IMG/VR virus record: IMGVR_UViG_3300037504_000192
Coordinates: 1 to 25,598 of that record
From: a virus
DNA length: 25,598 nucleotides
Strand: one strand, 5' to 3'
Shown: positions 19,848-25,598 of the stretch, piece by piece
Numbering within the stretch: position 1 is the stretch's first letter
How the letters are laid out: every line of letters begins with the position of its first letter
Program-made: the position numbers and the translations under genes
The notes under the pieces: generated by a model
Database searches by the model: none
What the model saw: the letters and a program-made list of their open reading frames with translations, nothing else
What the model was told of the DNA's origin: nothing

Positions 19848-20600
19848 TTAACTAAATGGATAACTCAATCCTGAGCCGCTGTTGTACAGGTCGCTAATTT
19901 CGCTCAATGTGAGCAGTCTTTTCCAGATGCCGATTTCGTCAATACGACCATCAAAAGGCCATAAATTGTCAGATGTCCGCCTAGAGCCAATAACAAACTC
20001 GCCCCCAACTGATGAAAAACCTAATGTAGATGTACCACCACTACCAACTAATGATCCGTTGAGCCATAGCTGTTGCTCATTGCTATTGTTTCCGTTTATT
20101 GTGCAAACAACGTGATACCACGTGTTCACTGAAACTGCTGTGTTATAACGGACGACGTCTAATCCATCAATATCATCGAGAATGGAGAGAGTACCAGTGC
20201 TTATCCACACATAAAACCCACTGAGAGCCGATGCATATTGGCTAAAAATAACGTGCAATGACGATGTATCCACCGCGTAAAACCACGCCGAAAACGATAT
20301 GTTGTCATAAGCATTGGCAGTGCTCACACTTAGGGATTGTCCGGTTCCATCAAACTCCGCACTCCCCGCACCAACTTTTGGAGTACCTACAGTTACACTG
20401 CCGTTGTTGGTCAGGTCGTTGCTGCCAACGCTATCCGACCATGTGAGATCGTCCAGTTTCCAGTAGAAAACCAGATCGGTGAGCAACGGTGATGGCGCGT
20501 CGCCGCCGACCCCACTGACCTGCGCGGCCATCGCTGCAGCAGCGTGCATTTGCCATGTTGCATAGGTGCCGGGCTGTCCGTATGGCAAGCGACGCAGCAT
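19848..20600 (-). CDS. LamG/concanavalin-like lectin domain protein
   Basis: 250 residues from an ATG in TAATG overlap with the glycosyltransferase stop. A short N-terminal tail (about 1-40, with an Ala/Met-rich HAAAAMAAQVSG) is followed by a LamG-type beta-sandwich: VFYWKLDDLTWSDSVGSN, AEFDGTGQSLSV, ISFSAWFYA, WYHVVCTING, LWLNGSLVGS. The closing signature is FDGRIDEIGIWKRLLTLSEI then LYNSGSG. Such domains bind sugars or cap tail and capsid surfaces. The gene is visibly more AT-rich than its neighbours from about 19850 to 20450, a sign of transfer. It sits beside two sugar-transfer genes in the head module, so it may decorate the capsid or bind glycans (inference). Confidence 0.85.
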   Translation of the reverse strand: MLRRLPYGQPGTYATWQMHAAAAMAAQVSGVGGDAPSPLLTDLVFYWKLDDLTWSDSVGSNDLTNNGSVTVGTPKVGAGSAEFDGTGQSLSVSTANAYDNISFSAWFYAVDTSSLHVIFSQYASALSGFYVWISTGTLSILDDIDGLDVVRYNTAVSVNTWYHVVCTINGNNSNEQQLWLNGSLVGSGGTSTLGFSSVGGEFVIGSRRTSDNLWPFDGRIDEIGIWKRLLTLSEISDLYNSGSGLSYPFS

Positions 20601-21424
20601 TAGACCTTCCAGGCGTGTCGGAACAGCACTTTTGTGCCATCCTCGACATAGATTGACCCGTCTCCGTTTTCGGAAACGCCCATCGGTAATTGCCCAGAGA
20701 GTCCGTGCGCGTGCCAGGTATACGGCAGTTCCCAGACGTGCAATCCTAATTTGGCGATGCTGTAGCAAATGAGCCATTGCACGCCGCGCCCCTGGCCTGG
20801 TGGCAGCAGTGCCTTAAACGAGGGAAACAGCGAGGTATAGGTGGCAGCGAGGCGCTGGTACGTAGCGCGCCGCGCAATAATCACGCCTGCGTTCCAGACG
20901 CGGCCATTGCTGTGCGGCCACTGGTTTCGCAGGTATTCGGCATCGGTGCGCAGCTTCAGGCGCTTTGCCTCAATTTGCAAGTTGTCGCCCGCCCCGAAGT
21001 TGCGCGCCATGCCAATGGTGTCACGCGGCCAATACTCCAGGATGGCCTGCTCACCGTCGCTCAGTGGTCGTTGCATCCGCATATCGCCATCGGTGTAGAC
21101 AATCACGTCGTTCGGTGTTCCGGGCAGGACGGGCAAAAACGCGCCATACTGCACATTGCCGCGTAGCGCTTCTTTCGTCATTGTTTGTGGCAGGCCCACC
21201 GGCGTAATACCATCAGGCACGGTGCGCTCCTCTAGCGCACAGCCGACGCTCACCAGATAGCGCGCATCAAAACCGTCACCGTGCTCTGCAATGCTAGACA
21301 GGTACGGTGCGCTCTTCGGCAGGTATTCCCGCGTGGCACCCGTTGCCAGGATAATGCGCGGCTCCTCCATTGCTGGCGCTGGATGGAGCGGCGTCACCTT
21401 CGATGAATCGATCCGTTCCCACAT
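20600..21424 (-). CDS. GT-A type glycosyltransferase
   Basis: 274 residues; AGGAGCGATACA precedes the ATG at 21424. After a short leader, PRIILATGATREYL starts a Rossmann-like fold. NDVIVYTDGDMRMQRPL holds a DxD-like motif (DGD at 112-114), which binds the metal-nucleotide-sugar in GT-A enzymes. It is followed by WNAGVIIARRATYQRLAA, the typical GT8-like NxGV block, and a C-terminal HVWELPYTWHAHG. It overlaps the upstream GT-methyltransferase gene by 131 nt. No membrane anchor is seen, so it should act in the cytoplasm. The acceptor may be a virion protein or cell-surface material; the head-module location favours the former (inference). Confidence 0.8.
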   Translation of the reverse strand: MWERIDSSKVTPLHPAPAMEEPRIILATGATREYLPKSAPYLSSIAEHGDGFDARYLVSVGCALEERTVPDGITPVGLPQTMTKEALRGNVQYGAFLPVLPGTPNDVIVYTDGDMRMQRPLSDGEQAILEYWPRDTIGMARNFGAGDNLQIEAKRLKLRTDAEYLRNQWPHSNGRVWNAGVIIARRATYQRLAATYTSLFPSFKALLPPGQGRGVQWLICYSIAKLGLHVWELPYTWHAHGLSGQLPMGVSENGDGSIYVEDGTKVLFRHAWKV

Positions 21425-22703
21425 TGTATCGCTCCTGTGTTCTCATTTCAGCTAGTCCGCAACTTCCGGGGTGCCACTCGACATACAAATTGTGAGCAGT
21501 CGCATACTCCTTGACCACCCTCACAATCTCTGGGTAGACCTCCCAATCGTGGAGCAGGATGCGCCCGCCCGGCCTGACCTTCGGTGCCCAAAGTGCCAAC
21601 TCGCCCTTGACCTGCTCGTAGGTGTGCAGGCTGTCAATCAACAGCACATCAATGGCAAACACCTGTTCCGCAACGTCTGGATCGTGGCTATCGCCTTGCA
21701 TGAATGTCCATTGCGGATGGTTGCCGAGTTGTTTTCGTGTGTGTCTCACATCGTGATCGCTGATGTCGATGCTGTACAGATGCCCGCCGCGCTCCTGCAA
21801 TCCTGCCAGGAACGCCGTGGTACTGCTGCCGTAGCGACACCCTAGTTCTACCACAGTCCCCTGAGCATAGTCCCGCAGGCGTGGCATGTGCTGCTGCATA
21901 TCCATCGGCGTGGCGAGCAACTCCTGATAGCGATACTCGACTGGATCATCAGGCGCGCCGTCATCGAGCCAGTGCAGCGGTAGAAAGCGCACCGCCCAGT
22001 CGGCGCGCGGGGCGTCGCCGTAGCGACACGGGTACAGAGCGCTGGGCGAGCGCCCGCCGTGAATGTGTCCGCAGGCCACGCTGCTATCGCACGCCGCGAC
22101 AAACTCACTACCGAAACCCGTGCGTGCCAGTTGTAAATCCTGCCAGAAGTACCAGTCGCAATGACTATTTCTGCCGTTGCGCCCGTGCAGCACGCCGGTG
22201 TGGCGAAACTCGATGTGCTCAAGCACGATGCGCCGAATGAGCAGGCACCCCAGGCCCATCCCCTGCACGGCAAATGTTTTGCCCCAATAGATATTCGCCC
22301 CGTCGCCCGCGTGCGACAGCGGCGCGGCGTGCATCCCTTGCAGCGCGCTGTAGGCGTTCCATTCATATGGCTTGCGCCGGAACGCATACAGGCCGGTCAC
22401 CACATCAGCATCAACACTCCATAGGCGCTCTATGGCATCGTCGGGAATGACAATGTCGCTCTCGACAATCAGCATGGCGTCGTAGCCGCCGTCCAGCACC
22501 AGACGGCGAGCGTGATTGTATTGCGCGGCCACCCGCTCCTGTGACGTGCCTGTCTGGGTTGCGCGGACAATCGTGTGGTCGATACGGTCAATATCCTCAG
22601 CATTTGCCAGGGCGTGATCGGTTGCCCTGGCAATGCTTGAAAGTGTGTGGGTGAACACCCGACTCGGCGTCGGGTCGGGTGTGACAATCAGGATGCGTTG
22701 CAT
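21294..22703 (-). CDS. Bifunctional glycosyltransferase - SAM methyltransferase
   Basis: 469 residues from the ATG at 22703 (MQRILIVTPDPTP); a longer in-frame reading to 22832 crosses the repeat gene and lacks support. Residues 1 to about 265 look like a GT-A/GT2-type domain: LDGGYDAMLIVESDIVIPDD (ESD as the DxD-like motif near 81-83), a Trp-rich middle and FVAACDSSVACGHIHGG. Residues about 268-420 are a class I methyltransferase of the Methyltransf_24/CmcI type: TVVELGCRYGSSTTAFL (SAM motif), HLYSIDISDHD, IDVLLIDSLHTYEQVKGEL, and VRPGGRILLHDW. The last about 48 residues overlap the next gene and look unstructured. Fused GT-MT enzymes add and cap sugars. Placement in the head module suggests virion glycosylation, as reported for some mycobacteriophages. 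Confidence 0.85.
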   Translation of the reverse strand: MQRILIVTPDPTPSRVFTHTLSSIARATDHALANAEDIDRIDHTIVRATQTGTSQERVAAQYNHARRLVLDGGYDAMLIVESDIVIPDDAIERLWSVDADVVTGLYAFRRKPYEWNAYSALQGMHAAPLSHAGDGANIYWGKTFAVQGMGLGCLLIRRIVLEHIEFRHTGVLHGRNGRNSHCDWYFWQDLQLARTGFGSEFVAACDSSVACGHIHGGRSPSALYPCRYGDAPRADWAVRFLPLHWLDDGAPDDPVEYRYQELLATPMDMQQHMPRLRDYAQGTVVELGCRYGSSTTAFLAGLQERGGHLYSIDISDHDVRHTRKQLGNHPQWTFMQGDSHDPDVAEQVFAIDVLLIDSLHTYEQVKGELALWAPKVRPGGRILLHDWEVYPEIVRVVKEYATAHNLYVEWHPGSCGLAEMRTQERYNVGTDRFIEGDAAPSSASNGGAAHYPGNGCHAGIPAEERTVPV

Positions 22704-22704
22704 A

Positions 22705-22983
22705 TCAATGGTTCCCCTGCAACGATTCAGGACACAACTTCTCGGTCTTACCTGTGTATGCTTCTGGTTTTTCGTTCTGCAACGACTCGGGACACAGTTT
22801 TTCGGTCTTACCTGTGTATGCCTGGTAATCAAACCTTGGGCGCTCTGTCAAGGTGCCTTTCACGTTGGCCTCTTCGGGACTTGAAACCGCCGCTGTAGGC
22901 GCTGCGATCCATTTAAGAGGTTCAAATTGAATCTGAATAGTCTCAAGCGGGCGTGTTCGTTCTTCCCATTTCTTACCAAACAT
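22705..22983 (-). CDS. Small protein with duplicated AYTGKTEKLCPESLQ peptide
   Basis: 92 residues; AAGGAC lies before the ATG at 22983. The N-terminal part (MFGKKWEERTRPLETIQIQF, then PLKWIAAPTAAVSS) has no recognised fold. The C-terminal third carries the 15-residue peptide AYTGKTEKLCPESLQ twice (residues 55-69 and 75-89), spaced by NEKPE. The DNA copies differ at five positions, all silent, so the peptide appears to be under selection. Each copy has one Cys. It lies directly before the GT-methyltransferase gene. It might be a modification target or a linear binding peptide, but no function is known. Confidence 0.7.
   Translation of the reverse strand: MFGKKWEERTRPLETIQIQFEPLKWIAAPTAAVSSPEEANVKGTLTERPRFDYQAYTGKTEKLCPESLQNEKPEAYTGKTEKLCPESLQGNH
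22717..22761 (-). repeat. 45-bp coding direct repeat, copy 2
   Basis: Encodes the second AYTGKTEKLCPESLQ of the 92-aa protein. It matches 22777-22821 at 40 of 45 positions; the five differences are synonymous. Confidence 0.9.
22777..22821 (-). repeat. 45-bp coding direct repeat, copy 1
   Basis: Encodes the first AYTGKTEKLCPESLQ of the 92-aa protein. It starts 60 bp from copy 2, with a 15-bp spacer encoding NEKPE. Confidence 0.9.
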
Positions 22984-23008
22984 ACACAGTCCTTCCTATG
23001 AAAGCTCC

Positions 23009-23560
23009 TTACAGGTCGTGCGCTGCCACCGGCGTTTGGACGAACGACGGCTGATCCTCAACCGGCTCCGAGTAGCGCGGCATTTTCTGAATGAGCAGGT
23101 ACATTTTGCCTGCGGCATCCGTGTTGTGATTGACGCGCGCCCGCAGATAGGCGCGGCGGCTGGCGCTGGTTGACGGCGCGCGATCCAGATAGATGCTGCC
23201 CACTTCGAGCTGCTGCACAAACGGATCAGCCGTGCCCGCTGCGCTGTCGGTGCGTTCCACCACCGCCTCAATCAGTGTGGATATGGTGCCATCGACAGCC
23301 GACAGTCCTACATAATCGCTGGCGTCTACCGTGGCGGTGCCATCGGTCAAATCATACGAGCCGATAAGCCATTGCAAATCCATCGTAGCAGAGCCGTCGC
23401 CTGTCGGGCCGATCAGGGTAAACAGCAATCGATGAGCCGCCAGATCGTACAGGTCGATGCCCGTATTGGCGAACGATGCAGCGGCGGTGCCACCGGCTCC
23501 CACCGCAATGTCAACGATTGGCAGCGCCTCGATAATGCGCTGCGAAGATGCGAAAGCCAT
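23009..23560 (-). CDS. Probable head decoration / accessory virion protein
   Basis: 183 residues, AGGAGGAGAGAT before the ATG at 23560. It is a beta-rich, Ala/Gly/Thr-rich sequence: IVDIAVGAGGTAAASFANTG, then LLFTLIGPTGDGSATMDL, VDASDYVGLSAVDGTI and RAYLRARVNHNTDAAGK, with a final strand MYLLIQKMPRY. It lies directly downstream of the capsid fusion gene. The location and composition fit a decoration or minor head protein. No enzymatic motif is seen, and the role is inferred. Confidence 0.65.
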   Translation of the reverse strand: MAFASSQRIIEALPIVDIAVGAGGTAAASFANTGIDLYDLAAHRLLFTLIGPTGDGSATMDLQWLIGSYDLTDGTATVDASDYVGLSAVDGTISTLIEAVVERTDSAAGTADPFVQQLEVGSIYLDRAPSTSASRRAYLRARVNHNTDAAGKMYLLIQKMPRYSEPVEDQPSFVQTPVAAHDL

Positions 23561-23570
23561 ATCTCTCCTC

Positions 23571-25562
23571 CTATTTACTCTTCACAAACGCGGATACGGT
23601 ATCGTTCGCGCCGCTGCCAATCTTCACCGGGCCGTTGATGTACGGTTGCCCGTCGCAGCGGGCAATGCAGCGCCACTGTGTCTCATCCTCGTTGAACCCG
23701 GCGTGCTCGCTCATAGCGATTTCAATCTCCTGCCGATTACCCACCACGTACTGTTGAAAGTCGGCCAGGATAAGGCCGCCATTGGCGAACGTGGTCGGCA
23801 ACTTCTCGGTTTCAATCACCGCCATCCCGAAAAGACGTGGTATGATCTCTCCGCGAAGATCCGGCAGGTAGGTCAGTACATTGGTGCCGGAACTGTTAAT
23901 CGACATGAGCGCGTCAGTGAGTAACTGATGCACAACCCACACGGCTGTACGGCGTGACTGTATCATCAGGCGGCTGTACATCGAACTCAGTTCGGACACC
24001 TCCGGCGCGGCAGCGGTCAGTGCGGTGCCCGTAGTAATGGTGGCAGGCGCGTTCAGCACGCCCAACGGCTTCCCGTTGCCGTCGCCTGCCAGAAAGGCGT
24101 AATCCTCAGCAAATGCAATAGCTGAACCGAACAGGCGCACCAGGAGTTGCTCTAACGCCTGCCCGCTGTCGCTAAGGAGTTCGTTCGAAACGGGCACCAG
24201 GCCAGACATCTTGTGCGCTTCGAGTTGCATCTGTCGGAATTTAGGCTGTGTGTTCGGGATTTTCTTGCGCTCGGCTGTCCACTCCATTACCAGACCAGCG
24301 GTAAAAACCGTGTTGCCTTTACTGTACACTGTATTCGCATAGTCAATCGCGGGAATTTCGGCTTCACGTGCGCTCATGTCAACTCGAAACGCACGCGGCT
24401 TGACGATTGACATTTCCGCCGCGTATTCAGTCAACTGGTTGACAAACTGCGTCGGCACCAGATAGCCGCCGGTCACGCCGCTATTTTCCTCCAGCGCCTT
24501 GCGCGCGCCGTACACCTCAGCCAATCGCTTGTGATCGCGGCGACCGATGGCCTTGACAAAGTCTCCGAAGTTCTTTACATCCTTATCAGCTGTTCCACCG
24601 TCGGGAGTAACATACCCGGTGCGCTGTGCCGGTTCGGTGTCGAGTAGCTTCATGATCTGCTGCACCTGATCGGTCAGTGCTTTATTTTGTGCCTTCAGTT
24701 CGTCTACCGCCGGATCGGCCTTGACGGGCTGGTCTTCTGCCTGTCGCTCGGCAGGTGTTTTCATCGATTGCACGGCGATCCGATCAGCCGCTTTACTCGC
24801 GGCCTGTTCGAGCAGTGCCGCCAGTGTTTCCTCATCCATATCTATATCCTTTGTTGTTTCAAGGGTAGGATTTATGTCAACCGGCAATGCCGGGTCGGTA
24901 CCTTTAGCGCTTACTGCGCCGGAAAGCCTGCTCTCGGCAGGCGTGGGGGTAAGGGAAAATTCAACAATAGGCCAGCTACGGATAGCGCCGCCCTCGCGCC
25001 GCACCAGATGCGACACGCTGCCAGACGACCAGCCCAGCGCCTTGTTTTCGATGAGTTTCATCACGGCCTGCGTGTAGCGCTGGTTGCGGTTGAGTTGTGC
25101 CTCAACCCACAAGCCGGTGTCGTCTTCGTGCATCTCTTTGATGTAGCCGAGCGGGGTGTCGTCGAGGTCTTCGTCCATCGCGTGATCAAAAAAGACTGGC
25201 ACGCGCTTCATGCGCTCCAACGCAAACGCGGTGCTCTTGCTGAATGTATCGCCGTCCAGATCGGTGCCACCGAACAGCACGCCGTAGCCTTCCACGGTTA
25301 CAGTATCGGCAGTAACAGCCTTGACCTGAAGCGCACCGCCATGGACTTTCATTTCGCCGCGTTCGTAGGCGTCGGTGGCGTCGTCTGCCATCGGTACGGG
25401 AGCGGGCATTGGCGCGCTGTGCCAATCTTCGCAATAGCCACGCGCGGCGACGGGGACGTTATACATAGCGCAGATGCCCTCCTGGAATGCCGCGCAATTC
25501 GCGCAGTTCTTCAGGGTGGTGCCTGCTGCGTAGCCGGGGATATACGATTTCGCAATGGTCAT
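23571..25562 (-). CDS. Prohead protease - HK97-type major capsid protein fusion with Cys-rich N-terminus
   Basis: 663 residues. Residues 20-47 hold C-x2-C-x7-C-x12-C-x2-W (C20, C23, C31, C44, W47), resembling a HiPIP-like iron-sulfur or small Cys motif. Residues about 75-215 form a U35/S78-type prohead protease: EGYGVLFGGTDLDGDTFSK, VPVFFDHAM (H127) and GWSSGSVSH (S179/S180), then IVEFSLTPTPAES. A coiled-coil delta/scaffold-like segment follows (about 240-310, VDELKAQNKALTDQVQQIMK). The HK97-fold capsid starts near 330: SGVTGGYLVPTQFVNQL, then VPVSNELLSDS and AEDYAFLAGDGNGKPLG. It makes the head shell and presumably cleaves itself. The ATG at 25562 lacks an RBS and the frame is open to the right edge, so the true start may be outside the window. 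Confidence 0.9.
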   Translation of the reverse strand: MTIAKSYIPGYAAGTTLKNCANCAAFQEGICAMYNVPVAARGYCEDWHSAPMPAPVPMADDATDAYERGEMKVHGGALQVKAVTADTVTVEGYGVLFGGTDLDGDTFSKSTAFALERMKRVPVFFDHAMDEDLDDTPLGYIKEMHEDDTGLWVEAQLNRNQRYTQAVMKLIENKALGWSSGSVSHLVRREGGAIRSWPIVEFSLTPTPAESRLSGAVSAKGTDPALPVDINPTLETTKDIDMDEETLAALLEQAASKAADRIAVQSMKTPAERQAEDQPVKADPAVDELKAQNKALTDQVQQIMKLLDTEPAQRTGYVTPDGGTADKDVKNFGDFVKAIGRRDHKRLAEVYGARKALEENSGVTGGYLVPTQFVNQLTEYAAEMSIVKPRAFRVDMSAREAEIPAIDYANTVYSKGNTVFTAGLVMEWTAERKKIPNTQPKFRQMQLEAHKMSGLVPVSNELLSDSGQALEQLLVRLFGSAIAFAEDYAFLAGDGNGKPLGVLNAPATITTGTALTAAAPEVSELSSMYSRLMIQSRRTAVWVVHQLLTDALMSINSSGTNVLTYLPDLRGEIIPRLFGMAVIETEKLPTTFANGGLILADFQQYVVGNRQEIEIAMSEHAGFNEDETQWRCIARCDGQPYINGPVKIGSGANDTVSAFVKSK

Positions 25563-25598
25563 TGGCTGCCCGCGCAGGGTCTTGCCGTCGGCATTGTC

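Noticed and set aside
22704-22832. 43-residue N-terminal extension of the GT-methyltransferase
   Set aside because: It is an off-frame reading of the peptide-repeat gene (repeated HTQVRP and RC) and lacks an RBS; MQRILIV at 22703 is a natural GT start.

Overview
This window is a contiguous piece of a tailed double-stranded DNA phage or prophage with a long-tail (siphovirus-like) architecture. The evidence is an HK97-type prohead protease/major capsid fusion, a portal fused to a Mu F-type head domain, a canonical series of head-tail connector genes, a tail tube gene, frameshifted tail assembly chaperones, an 856-residue tape measure protein, a tail-hub/adhesin protein and a distal virion protein. 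No integrase, terminase, lysis or replication initiator gene is visible, so temperate or lytic lifestyle cannot be decided. The sequence is moderately GC-rich with clear Shine-Dalgarno sites. The host cannot be named from the sequence.

Layout. (1) 1-1865, minus strand: a leftward operon of small genes (acidic 77-aa protein, 61-aa protein, CopG/Arc-like RHH protein, 136-aa protein and a partial DHH-like phosphoesterase at the edge). It starts from a near-consensus sigma-70 promoter (TTGACA-N17-TATACT) and carries two degraded copies of the RHH gene. (2) 1866-2202: divergent control region, with two promoters, palindromic operator candidates and a 167-bp array of about 34 GGCNN pentamers. (3) 2203-6654, plus strand: a rightward operon with two conserved-looking phage proteins, a second GGCNN array between genes, a membrane protein with a C-terminal helix-turn-helix, a second membrane protein, an FtsK/HerA-like ATPase with a membrane anchor and C-terminal HTH, and three small unknown proteins. 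(4) 6662-25562, minus strand: the late virion operon, transcribed right to left from beyond the right edge and ending 7 bp from the rightward operon's last stop.

In transcription order the late operon reads: protease-capsid fusion, possible head accessory protein, a small protein with a 15-residue repeat, a glycosyltransferase-methyltransferase, a second glycosyltransferase, a LamG-like lectin protein, two small proteins, portal-MuF, connector, small protein, head closure, gp10-like completion, tail terminator, tail tube, chaperones, tape measure, distal tail protein, hub/PKD/Asp-box adhesin and terminal virion protein. Most neighbours overlap as ATGA or TAATG, implying translational coupling.

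The most unusual signals are the two GGCNN pentamer arrays, both G-rich on the mRNA strand and both directly upstream of ribosome-binding sites. They share blocks that include the same 4-nt slip unit. Next is the membrane-HTH / membrane / FtsK-like cassette that follows the second array. Further points of interest are the sugar-modification genes inside the head module, the broken RHH-gene family on the left, and a tail-chaperone overlap that needs a +1 (or -2) frameshift.
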